DNA of 64,000 nt. Source: Pseudomonas campi. Its GTDB lineage: Bacteria > Pseudomonadota > Gammaproteobacteria > Pseudomonadales > Pseudomonadaceae. The notes under the pieces are model-generated. The model saw nothing but the letters and a program-made list of their open reading frames with translations, was not told the origin of the DNA and made no database searches. Below are positions 18,518 to 27,313 of the stretch, one piece after another; within the stretch, counting starts at the first letter, position 1; every line of letters starts with the position of its first letter. Position numbers and translations under genes: made by a program. Location: assembly GCF_013200955.2 (NCBI RefSeq), contig NZ_CP053697.2, positions 3,596,001 through 3,660,000 on the forward strand, read 5' to 3'.

Positions 18518-20878
18518 TCAGAACAACCCCAGCTGCCGGTCGACCAGACGACTGAAGTCGTCATCCACGAACGGCAGGATCGCATCGGCCACCGGCTGCA
18601 GCTGACGTGACAGGTAGTGCTCGTAGTCGATCAGGGAACTGCGGGTTTCCAGCGGTTCCGGCCCGGCGAGGGTCATCACGTAGCTGATCCAGCCACCGTT
18701 CTGGTACTGCCGCGGCCGGCCCTGGCGCTCGTTGTAATCGTCGGCCAGGCGCGCTGCACGTACATGCGGTGGCACGTTGCGCTGGTAGTCGCCAAGCTGG
18801 CGGCGCAGGCGTTTGCGGTAGATCAGCAACTCATCCAGCTCGCCTTCCAGGGTGCGCCGCACGTATTCGCGCACGTAGTCCTGATAGGGCTGGCGGTGGA
18901 AGATGCGCCGATAGAGTTCCTGCTGGAACTGCTGGGCCAGCGGCGACCAGTCGCTGCGCACCGTTTCCAGGCCCTTGTAGACCATATCCTCCTGGCCGTC
19001 GCCACGCTGGACCAGGCCGGCATAGCGCTTCTTGCTGCCCTCCTCCGCGCCGCGAATGGTCGGCATCAGGAAGCGCCGGTAGTGCGTCTCGAACTGCAGC
19101 TCCAGCGCGCTGTGCAGGCCGTATTCCTGCTGCAGGTGTTCGCGCCACCACTGGTTGACCCGCTGCACCAGCGCCCGGCCGATACGCGCTGCATCTTCTT
19201 CCGCATGTTCATGGCCGAGCCAGACGAAGGTGGAGTCGGTGTCGCCATAGATCACCCCATGGCCTTCGGCTTCGATCAGCTCGCGCGTGCGGCGCATGAT
19301 CTCGTGGCCGCGCAGGGTGATCGACGAAGCCAGGCGGGTATCGAAGAAACGGCAACCGCTGGAGCCGAGCACGCCGTAGAAGGCGTTCATAATGATTTTC
19401 AGGGCCTGCGATAACGGCTGATTGCGCTCGCGCTTGGCGGCCTCGCGGCCCTGCCAGACCCGCTCGACGATGGCCGGCAGGCAATGCTTGCTACGCGAGA
19501 AGCGCGCGCCGCGAAAACCGGGGATCGACTGGCTGTCGTCGGGATGACGCAGGCCCTCTACCAGGCCCACCGGGTCGATCAGGAAGGTACGGATAATCGA
19601 GGGATACAGGCTCTTGTAGTCGAGCACCAGCACCGACTCGTACAGGCCAGGGCGCGACTCCATGACGAAGCCACCGGGACTGGCCTGCGGGATTTTCTCG
19701 CCGAGGTTGGGCGCGACGAAGCCCTGGCGGTGCATCAGCGGCATATAGAGGTGGGTGAAGGCCGCTACCGAGCCGCCGCTGCGGTCGATCGGCAGGCCGG
19801 TGACGGCGGCGCGCTCGAGAAGGAAGGTGAGCAATTCGGTCTTGACGAAGATCCGCGTCACCAGCTCGCAGTCCTTGAGGTTGTAGCGCGCCAAGGCGGG
19901 CTTGTCCTCGGCGAACATGCGGTTGATCTCGTCCATGCGCTGGTAGGGTGTATCGATCGATTTGCCCTCGCCGAGCAGGGTCTGCGCGACGTATTCCAGG
20001 CTGAACGAGGGAAAGCTCCAGGTCGCCGAGCGCAGCGCCTCGATGCCGTCGATGATCAAGCGGCCGGCGGCCGCGGCGAAGTAGTGCTTGCCGCTGCCGT
20101 GCTCGCGCCAGCCCATCTCGTCACCGCCACGCCCCAGGCGCAGCGGCACCTTGAGACGCTGGGCATGTTCGTGCAGCACGCGCAGGTCGAACTGCACCAG
20201 GTTCCAGCCGATGATCGCATCGGGGTCATGCCGGGCCAGCCATTCGTTCAATCGTTCCAGCAACTGCGCACGGCTGTCGCAGTAGTCGAGCTGAAAGTCC
20301 ACGGCGCTGTCGTCGCCATTGGCCGGGCCGAGCATGTACACCTGGCGCTGGCCGCAGCCTTCCAGGGCGATGGAGTACAGCTCGCCATGTTCGGTGGTTT
20401 CGATATCGAGGGAGACCAGGCGCAATGGCGGGCGGTAATCCGCGACGGGCTTGAGTTGCGCTTCGAGCAGGATGCCGCCCTCCCCGGGCGTACCGCCGAA
20501 CAGCAGCGGCGCGGTGATGAAGCGCTCCATCAGGTAGCGCTCCGGCGGGCGCACATCGGCCTCGTAGACGTCGACGCCGGCCTTGCGCAACTGCTTGTCG
20601 AGATTGATCAGCTGCCGGTGCTGCTGGCAGTACAGGCCGAGCACCGGGCGATGGTGGAAATCGCACAGGCCCAGCTCGCGCAGCTCCGCACCGCGTGTGC
20701 CTTGCAGTACCGTTTCGGCGCGCGCGCGTTGCTCAGCCGGAATGAAGGCCACCGAGGGCTGATACGGCAGGCGCACCAGGCGCGGGCCGGTGTCGGTCGC
20801 CAGCCAGAACTCGACCTGCGTACCGGCCGGCGTATCGCGCCAGTGCCGGGTCAGGACAAAGCCCTGCTGTAGTTCCAC
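18518..20878 (-). CDS. polB: DNA polymerase II (family B)
   Basis: Repair and translesion polymerase with proofreading. Visible motifs: 3'-5' exonuclease [33 protein letters not shown] and YNLKDCELV; polymerase motif [14 protein letters not shown], motif [20 protein letters not shown] and motif [13 protein letters not shown]. Translation from GTG at 20878 gives 786 residues, starting [13 protein letters not shown], with GAGG 8 bases upstream; an earlier in-frame GTG at 20905 lacks a ribosome site. No LexA box was recognised upstream, although E. coli polB is SOS-controlled. Confidence 0.95.
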   Translation of the reverse strand: MELQQGFVLTRHWRDTPAGTQVEFWLATDTGPRLVRLPYQPSVAFIPAEQRARAETVLQGTRGAELRELGLCDFHHRPVLGLYCQQHRQLINLDKQLRKAGVDVYEADVRPPERYLMERFITAPLLFGGTPGEGGILLEAQLKPVADYRPPLRLVSLDIETTEHGELYSIALEGCGQRQVYMLGPANGDDSAVDFQLDYCDSRAQLLERLNEWLARHDPDAIIGWNLVQFDLRVLHEHAQRLKVPLRLGRGGDEMGWREHGSGKHYFAAAAGRLIIDGIEALRSATWSFPSFSLEYVAQTLLGEGKSIDTPYQRMDEINRMFAEDKPALARYNLKDCELVTRIFVKTELLTFLLERAAVTGLPIDRSGGSVAAFTHLYMPLMHRQGFVAPNLGEKIPQASPGGFVMESRPGLYESVLVLDYKSLYPSIIRTFLIDPVGLVEGLRHPDDSQSIPGFRGARFSRSKHCLPAIVERVWQGREAAKRERNQPLSQALKIIMNAFYGVLGSSGCRFFDTRLASSITLRGHEIMRRTRELIEAEGHGVIYGDTDSTFVWLGHEHAEEDAARIGRALVQRVNQWWREHLQQEYGLHSALELQFETHYRRFLMPTIRGAEEGSKKRYAGLVQRGDGQEDMVYKGLETVRSDWSPLAQQFQQELYRRIFHRQPYQDYVREYVRRTLEGELDELLIYRKRLRRQLGDYQRNVPPHVRAARLADDYNERQGRPRQYQNGGWISYVMTLAGPEPLETRSSLIDYEHYLSRQLQPVADAILPFVDDDFSRLVDRQLGLF

Positions 20879-21033
20879 GCCTGCAACCTCGGAAGTCTGT
20901 TTCACGGCGCAATTCTACTGGCACAGCTGAGTATTCGCTGCGCTTAGTCGCACCACGGCATGCAGCGGCAACACGTCTCTGCCGAGCCGCGAATAGCCAA
21001 AGGCTTACACGGGCAAGCTGCGATCCGCCCTGT

Positions 21034-21058
21034 TGTAAGTCTCCGGCAGTCACTAATC
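21034..21058 (+). promoter_or_regulatory. Possible promoter of the candidate Rsm RNA
   Basis: TTGTAA (21033-21038) and TAATCT (about 21054-21059) are spaced about 15 bases and would start transcription near 21066. A lone GacA-box half site TGTAAG lies at 21034 and another, CTTACA, at 21004, but not in the usual TGTAAG-N6-CTTACA arrangement. Confidence 0.35.
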
Positions 21059-21065
21059 TAGCCAC

Positions 21066-21177
21066 ATCACTGCTGCGCAGGACGCGCAGCAGGATCAAGG
21101 ATGATCGACCATCGCCAAGAAGGCAGCTGACAGGATGTCGGAATGGTCTGAGAAAAACCCGCTTCGGCGGGTTTTTT
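21066..21177 (+). ncRNA. Candidate CsrA/RsmA-sequestering small RNA (RsmX/Y/Z class)
   Basis: No protein gene occupies this space. The sequence forms consecutive hairpins with GGA in the loop: 21070-21092 (CTGCTGCG, loop with AGGA, CGCAGCAG), 21093-21106 (GATCA-AGGA-TGATC, perfect) and 21129-21139 (GACA-GGA-TGTC, perfect). Two more GGA triplets lie in linkers (21092-21094, 21140-21142). A rho-independent terminator follows at once. ACAGGATG matches the CsrA/RsmA site ACANGGAUG. Such an RNA of about 110 nt would bind several RsmA dimers and relieve translational repression under GacS/GacA control. Confidence 0.7.
21153..21177 (+). terminator. Rho-independent terminator of the candidate Rsm RNA
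   Basis: AAAAACCCGC, loop TTCG, GCGGG and T6: a strong terminator with no protein-coding gene ending upstream on the plus strand, which by itself argues for a non-coding transcript. Confidence 0.9.
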
Positions 21178-21399
21178 GTTGCTGGCGAAAAAATCCTACC
21201 CCTAGCCTGCTAACCAGGCGCCGCGCGTCAGGGGCGGCAGTCAGCGCATGGATCAGTATCCGCTCGGCGCCATTGCCGGCTATTTCCCTCCGAAACGAAA
21301 CCGACAGCACTTTCTTGCTCGCCACAGGCACGCTTTATCTGCTGCGCCCGGGTATTGACCTTGGCTACACTGGCCGCCTGCCAACAAGAAGAGTGCGCC
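21178..21399. other. Intergenic stretch before the PP0621-like gene
   Basis: About 220 bases without a supported gene. It presumably holds the promoter of the downstream gene and pilS; no element stood out. Confidence 0.4.
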
Positions 21400-21639
21400 A
21401 TGTTTCGTCTGTTGTTCTGGATTGCCCTGATTGCCGCTGCCGTCTGGCTGTGGCGGCGTTTCAATCGCCCCGCCAGCGCCAAGCCTCAAGCTGACACGGC
21501 AGAACCTAGTGCGCCGCCGATGGTGCGCTGCGCGCAATGCGGCGTGCATGTCCCGCGCGATACCGCGCTGGCCGACGCGCAGCGCTGGTATTGCAGCCAA
21601 GCCCACCTAGAGCAGGACGCCCACTCAGGTGAACGCTGA
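21400..21639 (+). CDS. Small membrane-anchored protein with a Cys-rich (zinc-ribbon-like) C-terminus, PP0621 type
   Basis: 79 residues: an N-terminal membrane helix (FRLLFWIALIAAAVWLWRRF), a short linker, then VRCAQCGVHVPRDTALAD and RWYCSQAHLEQD, a CxxC...C...H pattern that may bind zinc. Family function unknown; I recall it upstream of pilS in other Pseudomonas. Its end overlaps the first possible start of pilS, which suggests co-transcription with the pilSR regulators. Confidence 0.85.
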   Translation: MFRLLFWIALIAAAVWLWRRFNRPASAKPQADTAEPSAPPMVRCAQCGVHVPRDTALADAQRWYCSQAHLEQDAHSGER

Positions 21640-23221
21640 TGCAATGACCCTCGAAGGCGTCCATGGCCGCCGCGTCCTGCGCCTGTACCACCTTTACCGG
21701 GTAACCGTTGGCCTGGCCCTGGTGCTGTTGATCTCCAGCGACCTGGACGAGGATCTGCTCAACCTGGCCCACGCGGGACTGTTCCGCGATGGCAGCTGGG
21801 CCTATCTGATCATCAACATCCTGATCGCCGTTCTGATGCAGCGGCCACGCCATCTGCTGCAGGTGTTCAGCCTGGCGCTGGCAGACGTCATCCTGCTGGT
21901 GGCGCTGTTCTACGCGGCGGGAGGGACACCCAGCGGCATCGGTAACCTGCTGATCGTTTCAGTGGCCATCGCCAACATCTTGCTACGCGGCCGGGTCGGC
22001 CTGCTGATTGCGGCTGTAGCGGCCATCGGCATGATCTACCTGACTTTTTACCTGAGCTTCAGCCGCCCTGCCGCTGCCAGCCAGTACGTTCAAGCAGGGG
22101 CTCTTGGTGCCCTGTGCTTTGCCGCCGCGATTTTTCTACAGGGTTTGAGTCGCCGCCTGCAGCAAAGCGAACAACTCGCCGAACAACGGGCGGTCGATGT
22201 CGCCAGCCTGGAAGCCCTCAACGCCCTGATCCTGCAGCGCATGCGCACCGGCATCCTGGTGCTGGACGATCAGCACCGCGTGGTACTGGCCAATCAGGGC
22301 GCCCTGACCCTGCTCGGGCGCACCGAGCTGACGGGCAAGATCCTCGACCCGCACTGCCCGGAACTGGTTCGCCGCCTGCAGCAATGGCTGCACAACCCCA
22401 CCTTGCGCCCGCAGAGCCTGCAGGCCATTCCTGATGGAGCGCTGCTGCAGCCCAGCTTCATTCCCCTGCACCGTGGCGAGGAAACGCACACGCTGGTGTT
22501 TCTCGAAGATATCTCGCAGATCACCCAACAGGCCCAGCAACTCAAACTGGCCTCGCTGGGCCGCCTGACTGCCGGCATCGCCCATGAAATCCGCAACCCG
22601 CTCGGCGCCATCAGCCACGCCGCGCAACTGCTGCAGGAGTCGGAAATCCTCGAGGGGCCTGACAGGCGCCTGGCCCAGATCATTCAGGACCACTCGCGGC
22701 GGATGAACCTGGTCATCGAGAACGTCCTGCAACTGTCGCGCAGGCGCCAGGCCGAACCCCAGTTGCTGGATCTGAAATACTGGCTGCACCGCTTCGCCAG
22801 CGAATTTCGCAGTTCGGCGGCCCTGGAGCAGACCCTGCACCTGGAAACCTCCGGCAGCGGCCTGCAGACCCGCATGGACCCGCACCAGCTGACCCAGGTG
22901 CTGACCAACCTGGTACAGAACGGCATGCGCTACAGCGCCCAGGTGCACCAGCTCGGTCAGGTCTGGCTCAAGCTATTTCGCGACCCGGACAGCGACCTGC
23001 CCGTCCTCGAAGTGCTCGACGATGGCCCCGGCATTCCCGCCGAGCAGCTACAACATATCTTCGAGCCCTTCTACACCACCGATAACAAGGGCACGGGGCT
23101 GGGCCTGTATATTTCCCGCGAGCTGTGCGAAAGCAACCAGGCGCGCCTCGACTACAAACCGCGTGAAGGTGGCGGCAGCTGCTTCCGCATCACCTTCGCC
23201 CACTCACGCAAACTGAGCTGA
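21629..23221 (+). CDS. pilS: Two-component sensor histidine kinase PilS
   Basis: Membrane kinase that controls PilR and so pilin (pilA) transcription. The 530-residue protein has six hydrophobic helices in the first 180 residues (VGLALVLLISS, LIINILIAVLM, ...), a PAS-like segment (about 200-310), HisKA with the phospho-His in LTAGIAHEIRNPLGAISHAAQLL, and an ATPase domain (LTNLVQNGMRY, DDGPGIPAEQL, GTGLGLYISRELCE). The start is uncertain: GTG at 21629, overlapping the previous gene, or ATG at 21644. PilR follows 2 bases after the stop. Confidence 0.96.
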   Translation: MNADAMTLEGVHGRRVLRLYHLYRVTVGLALVLLISSDLDEDLLNLAHAGLFRDGSWAYLIINILIAVLMQRPRHLLQVFSLALADVILLVALFYAAGGTPSGIGNLLIVSVAIANILLRGRVGLLIAAVAAIGMIYLTFYLSFSRPAAASQYVQAGALGALCFAAAIFLQGLSRRLQQSEQLAEQRAVDVASLEALNALILQRMRTGILVLDDQHRVVLANQGALTLLGRTELTGKILDPHCPELVRRLQQWLHNPTLRPQSLQAIPDGALLQPSFIPLHRGEETHTLVFLEDISQITQQAQQLKLASLGRLTAGIAHEIRNPLGAISHAAQLLQESEILEGPDRRLAQIIQDHSRRMNLVIENVLQLSRRRQAEPQLLDLKYWLHRFASEFRSSAALEQTLHLETSGSGLQTRMDPHQLTQVLTNLVQNGMRYSAQVHQLGQVWLKLFRDPDSDLPVLEVLDDGPGIPAEQLQHIFEPFYTTDNKGTGLGLYISRELCESNQARLDYKPREGGGSCFRITFAHSRKLS

Positions 23222-23223
23222 CC

Positions 23224-24564
23224 ATGAGCACCCGGCAAAGAGCCCTGATCGTCGACGACGAGCCCGATATCCGCGAACTCCTGGAAATCACCCTGGGCCG
23301 GATGAAGCTCGACACTCGCAGCGCCCGCAACGTCAAGGAAGCCCGCGAATGGCTGGCCCGCGAGCCATTCGACCTCTGTCTGACCGACATGCGCCTGCCC
23401 GACGGCACCGGGCTGGAGCTGGTGCAGCACATCCAGCAGCGCCACCCGCAGGTACCGGTGGCGATGATCACCGCCTACGGCAGCCTGGACACCGCGATCA
23501 ATGCCCTCAAGGCTGGTGCCTTCGATTTCCTCACCAAACCGGTCGACCTCGGCCGCTTGCGCGAACTGGTAGCCACCGCACTGCGCATCCGCAGCGCCAA
23601 TGATGCCGAAGGCCCGGTCGATACACGCCTGCTCGGCGACTCGCCGCCTATGCGCGCCCTGCGCAGTCAGATCCAGAAACTGGCGCGCAGCCAGGCGCCG
23701 GTCTACATCAGCGGCGAGTCCGGCAGCGGCAAGGAACTGGTCGCCCGCCTGATCCACGAACAGGGCCCGCGTGGCGAGCAGCCGTTCATTCCGGTCAACT
23801 GCGGGGCGATCCCGTCCGAGCTGATGGAAAGCGAGTTCTTCGGCCACAAGAAAGGCAGTTTCACCGGCGCCATCGAGGACAAGCAGGGCCTGTTCCAGGC
23901 GGCCAACGGCGGCACCCTGTTCCTCGACGAAGTGGCAGACCTGCCGCTGGCCATGCAGGTCAAGCTGCTCCGTGCGATCCAAGAGAAAGCCGTGCGGGCC
24001 GTGGGCGGCCAGCAGGAACTGATCGTCGATGTGCGGATTCTCTGCGCCACCCACAAGGACCTGGCCGCCGAAGTGGCGGCCGAGCGCTTCCGTCAGGATC
24101 TGTTCTACCGTCTCAACGTCATCGAACTGCGCGTCCCGCCCCTGCGCGAGCGCCGCGAAGACATTCCGCTCCTGGCCGAAACCATGCTGCGCCGCCTCAG
24201 CGAAGGAACCGGCATTGCCCCAACCCGCCTGACCGACGACGCCCTGGACAAGCTGAAAAGCTACCGCTTCCCCGGCAACGTCCGCGAGTTGGAGAACATG
24301 CTGGAGCGCGCACACACCCTGTGCGAAGACGAACAGATCAAGGCCAGCGACCTGCGTCTTGCCGACACCCCCTGCTCGACCGAAGCCGGCGAGGCCTCAC
24401 TGGCGCAAATCGACAACCTGGAAGACTACCTGGAAGACATCGAGCGCAAGCTGATCATGCAAGCCCTCGAAGAAACCCGCTGGAACCGCACGGCGGCAGC
24501 CCAGCGCCTGGGCCTGACCTTCCGCTCGATGCGCTATCGCCTGAAGAAGCTGGGGATCGATTGA
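23224..24564 (+). CDS. pilR: Sigma-54-dependent response regulator PilR
   Basis: NtrC-type activator of pilA. Domains of the 446-residue protein: receiver (1-120) with the phosphorylated Asp in LCLTDMRLPDGTG and Lys in FLTKPVDLG; AAA+ domain (about 135-370) with Walker A GESGSGKE, the sigma-54 contact loop KKGSFTGAIED (GSFTGA in place of GAFTGA) and GGTLFLDEVADLPL; C-terminal Fis-type HTH (TRWNRTAAAQRLGLTFRSMRYRLKKLGID). Immediately downstream of pilS. Confidence 0.97.
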   Translation: MSTRQRALIVDDEPDIRELLEITLGRMKLDTRSARNVKEAREWLAREPFDLCLTDMRLPDGTGLELVQHIQQRHPQVPVAMITAYGSLDTAINALKAGAFDFLTKPVDLGRLRELVATALRIRSANDAEGPVDTRLLGDSPPMRALRSQIQKLARSQAPVYISGESGSGKELVARLIHEQGPRGEQPFIPVNCGAIPSELMESEFFGHKKGSFTGAIEDKQGLFQAANGGTLFLDEVADLPLAMQVKLLRAIQEKAVRAVGGQQELIVDVRILCATHKDLAAEVAAERFRQDLFYRLNVIELRVPPLRERREDIPLLAETMLRRLSEGTGIAPTRLTDDALDKLKSYRFPGNVRELENMLERAHTLCEDEQIKASDLRLADTPCSTEAGEASLAQIDNLEDYLEDIERKLIMQALEETRWNRTAAAQRLGLTFRSMRYRLKKLGID

Positions 24565-24567
24565 TCC

Positions 24568-25713
24568 TCAGCCCAGGCGCCCAGCCGGCGCATAGGGCGC
24601 CGGATCGACAATCGGACTTTCGCCCAGCATCAGATTTTTCAGCAGCTCGCAGGAAGCTGGCGCAAGCACCAGACCATTGCGGTAGTGCCCGCAGTTCAGC
24701 CACAACCCCGGATACTCGGGGACCTCACCGATAAAGGGAATACCTTCCGGCGACCCGGGACGCAGCCCGGCCCAGTGCCCGACGACCTCGGCATCAGCCA
24801 GTGCCGGCAACAGCTCCTGCGCAGAGGTTTTCAAGCTGGCCAACGCAACCTCGGTGGGCGTCTTGTCGAATCCGGCATGCTCCAGCGTGCTACCAATCAG
24901 GATGTGGCCATCCTTGCGCGGAATGGCATAACGGCCCTTGGCAAGCACCATGGCCGGGAGGAAGTCCTCGGCGCACTTGTAAAGGATCATCTGGCCCTTG
25001 ACCGGCACCACTGGAAGGTTGAGCCCAAGCGTGGCCAGCAACTCGCCACTCCAGGCGCCGGATGCGAGGAGAACACGCTCAGCACGCAACTCCCCCTGAC
25101 CTGTGCGCACTCCGCAGACACGCCCTCCCTGCTGAATAAAACCGGTAACCTCCGATCCTTCATGCACCGTGACATTGGCTTTTTGCGCCAAGGCGCAGCG
25201 TAGAGCCTTGAGCAGGCGCGGATTGCGCACATTGGCCACCCCAGGCATATGCAACGCCTTGGCGAAGCCATCACCCAGTACCGGCAACGTCTTGTGAACC
25301 TCTGCCATGCCGGGTTGCAACAACACTCGCCCCTCACGTCCCGCCCAGGCCAACGCCAGTGCTTCATCTTCCAAATCCAGCCAGTACAGCCCGGTGGCAT
25401 GAACCTGTGGATCGATCCCCGTCTCGCGTTCCAGACTAACGCCCAGATCGGGATAAAAACCCTGCGACCAACCCGCGAGTGCCGTCACAGCGGAGCTGTA
25501 ACGCCAGGGATAGAGCGGTGAAATGATACCGCCCCCGGCCCAGGAAGACTCCTGCCCCATAAAGCGCCGATCAAGCAGGCTCACCTGCAGCCCCGACTGC
25601 GCCAAAAACAGCGCACTCAGGGCGCCGATAATCCCACCACCGACGATTAGTACATTGCTCTCGGAGCGGCCTTGCAATACAGCCTGCCGAACTACACTCA
25701 CCGACTCACCCAC
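24568..25713 (-). CDS. thiO: Glycine oxidase ThiO-like FAD enzyme
   Basis: Predicted flavin D-amino-acid/glycine oxidase that supplies dehydroglycine for the thiazole half of thiamine. A Rossmann FAD motif NVLIVGGGIIGALSALFLAQSG is near the N-terminus; SSWAGGGIISPLYPW, VKGQMILYK and WAGLRPGSPEGIPFIGE and the C-terminal NCGHYRNGLVLAPA are typical of the ThiO family. Start is uncertain: the first codon is GTG at 25713, and a TTG at 25677 would also fit. Between pilR and fimT on the opposite strand, as in P. aeruginosa. Confidence 0.88.
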   Translation of the reverse strand: MGESVSVVRQAVLQGRSESNVLIVGGGIIGALSALFLAQSGLQVSLLDRRFMGQESSWAGGGIISPLYPWRYSSAVTALAGWSQGFYPDLGVSLERETGIDPQVHATGLYWLDLEDEALALAWAGREGRVLLQPGMAEVHKTLPVLGDGFAKALHMPGVANVRNPRLLKALRCALAQKANVTVHEGSEVTGFIQQGGRVCGVRTGQGELRAERVLLASGAWSGELLATLGLNLPVVPVKGQMILYKCAEDFLPAMVLAKGRYAIPRKDGHILIGSTLEHAGFDKTPTEVALASLKTSAQELLPALADAEVVGHWAGLRPGSPEGIPFIGEVPEYPGLWLNCGHYRNGLVLAPASCELLKNLMLGESPIVDPAPYAPAGRLG

Positions 25714-25733
25714 TTACAGCAAGGACGCTGTAT

Positions 25734-26249
25734 ATGAAAAATACCCATGGCCACACCCTGATTGAGCTACTCGTTTGCATGGCAGTTCTCATCTGCCTAG
25801 CCAGTATCGGCGTACCCCGCCTGATCCAGACACACCAACAAATGATTCAGCGCACAACAACCAACAACATGCTTGGCGCGCTGCATTATGCCCGTAGCCA
25901 GGCAGTTTTCTCGCGGACCAGCACCAGCCTGTGCAACGGAGAACTGAGCTGTTCGAGCAGCACGACCTGGCAAAATGGCCTCCTGGTTTTCTCCGACCCG
26001 AACGCTAACGGCCAACTGGATGCCGGAGAGGTCTTGCTGCAGAAGCTGGCCATTCCAGAAGACTACTCCTGGCGCTGGTCCAGCTTTCGCAGCCGCACCC
26101 GCATCAGCTTCGCCAACGACGGCACCACCCTGGCCCTCAATGGCACATTCACCCTCTGCCACAAAACCACCCCTACCCGGCAAATTGTGGTGAGCGTCAC
26201 AGGCCGACCGCGCGTCCAGCCACCCACACCTCAGGCACGCTGCAGTTAA
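25734..26249 (+). CDS. fimT: Type IV minor pilin-like protein FimT
   Basis: 171-residue prepilin. The class III signal is KNTHG-HTLIELLVCMAVLI: cleavage after Gly and the conserved Glu5 (H-T-L-I-E), though His replaces the usual Phe at +1. The globular part is a GspH/FimT domain with a disulfide candidate (CNGELSC). AAGGACG precedes the ATG. FimT-type proteins have been linked to DNA uptake in other bacteria; that role here is inference. Confidence 0.9.
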   Translation: MKNTHGHTLIELLVCMAVLICLASIGVPRLIQTHQQMIQRTTTNNMLGALHYARSQAVFSRTSTSLCNGELSCSSSTTWQNGLLVFSDPNANGQLDAGEVLLQKLAIPEDYSWRWSSFRSRTRISFANDGTTLALNGTFTLCHKTTPTRQIVVSVTGRPRVQPPTPQARCS

Positions 26250-26348
26250 GTGCTACTCGTCGCGACATCTGGCACGCCTATCCCACAAGACTGTTCTTCT
26301 CTGTCACCTCCTGTAGGTTTACAACAGGAAAAAAGGGAAACCTGTGCC

Positions 26349-26861
26349 ATGCGTAAAAGTAGTGGATTTACCCTGATAGAAATGATGATCGTGATCGCCA
26401 TCGTCGCGGTAATCGCCAGCTATGGCATCCCGCAGTTCAACAGCATGATGCAGAACGGCCGTCTTTCCACACAAGTCAATGAGCTGCAAGGGCTGATGCA
26501 GTTGGCCCGCAGCGAAGCAGCGACCAATCGCGTAGTCACTCGCATCTGCGGCAGCACCGATCAAGCCACGTGCAACACCAACAATTGGGAGGGCGGCGCC
26601 ATTTTGTTTCGCGACCGTGATAACAACGGCAGTGCATCGACGGCAGAACTGGTGCGGGTAATGCCGGCAGTCACCAATGGCAACACTATTCGTGGCGTCA
26701 CTGGCGCTATCAGCTTTCTGGCTGACGGCACACTGGCCTCGGCAGCCATGTTGCGTATTTGCGATACCCGTGGCGCAGAAAGCTCTCGCCAAGTTCGACT
26801 CAACACCGCCGGGCAAAGCCGTATCAGCAAAGGTAATCCGGGAGACGTCACATGCCCATGA
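26349..26861 (+). CDS. fimU: Type IV minor pilin FimU
   Basis: 170-residue prepilin starting MRKSSGFTLIEMMIVIAIVAVIASYG, with PilD cleavage expected at G-FTLIE and a GspH-like globular domain containing paired Cys (RICGSTDQATC; the C-terminal RICDTRG and TCP). First gene of the minor pilin operon that primes pilus assembly. The ORF extends upstream in frame, but the ATG at 26349 gives the proper short leader. The 3' end overlaps pilV by 10 bases. Known AlgR control in P. aeruginosa could not be confirmed from the sequence here. Confidence 0.93.
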   Translation: MRKSSGFTLIEMMIVIAIVAVIASYGIPQFNSMMQNGRLSTQVNELQGLMQLARSEAATNRVVTRICGSTDQATCNTNNWEGGAILFRDRDNNGSASTAELVRVMPAVTNGNTIRGVTGAISFLADGTLASAAMLRICDTRGAESSRQVRLNTAGQSRISKGNPGDVTCP

Positions 26862-27313
26862 TCGCAAGAAAACAGAACGGTTTCAGTCTGATTGAGGTAT
26901 TGATCGCCTTACTGATTCTGGCCATCGGACTATTCGGGATGGCCAGCCTGATGATGACCAGCATGAAGTCCAACCAGAGCGCTTCGATGCGCAGCCAAGC
27001 CAGCTGGCTCGCTTATGACATATTCGAGCGCATGCGCTTGAACAGCGACGTTGCCACCAGTTCCAGCAGCTATGTTATCGCCACCAATGCCGCAGCACCC
27101 ACGGACCCTAATTGCAAAACCAGTGGTTGCTCGGAAACCAATGTCGCCGTACAGGATTTATTCGAGTGGAAGACGCAACTGGTTCAATCGGGCCTTACTG
27201 GGTCCGTAACGCGGACCGGCAACGCTTACACCGTGTCAATCTTCTGGCAAGAAGACAGCTCCACGGCCTGCCCTGCCAACCAATGCTCCTTTGTTTTGAG
27301 GGCTGACCTATGA
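26852..27313 (+). CDS. pilV: Type IV minor pilin PilV
   Basis: 153-residue prepilin: MPMIARKQNGFSLIEVLIALLILAIGLFGMASLMM, with cleavage at G-FSLIE. Part of the initiation complex with FimU, PilW and PilX. It overlaps fimU (start inside its end) and pilW (ATGA). Two CxxxC-like features (CKTSGC, CPANQC) suggest disulfides in the globular domain. A second in-frame ATG at 26858 is also possible. Confidence 0.93.
   Translation: MPMIARKQNGFSLIEVLIALLILAIGLFGMASLMMTSMKSNQSASMRSQASWLAYDIFERMRLNSDVATSSSSYVIATNAAAPTDPNCKTSGCSETNVAVQDLFEWKTQLVQSGLTGSVTRTGNAYTVSIFWQEDSSTACPANQCSFVLRADL

Noticed and set aside
20906..20960. Possible LexA box upstream of polB
   Set aside because: CTGGCACAGCTG does not fit CTGT-N8-ACAG.
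21004..21039. GacA upstream activating sequence for the candidate Rsm RNA
   Set aside because: CTTACA and TGTAAG are both present but in reversed order and 24 bases apart, not TGTAAG-N6-CTTACA; noted only as half-sites.
26250..26348. Possible sigma-54 promoter before fimU (TGGCAC at about 26269)
   Set aside because: The -24 half is present but the required -12 GC element (TTGC) is missing at the right spacing.
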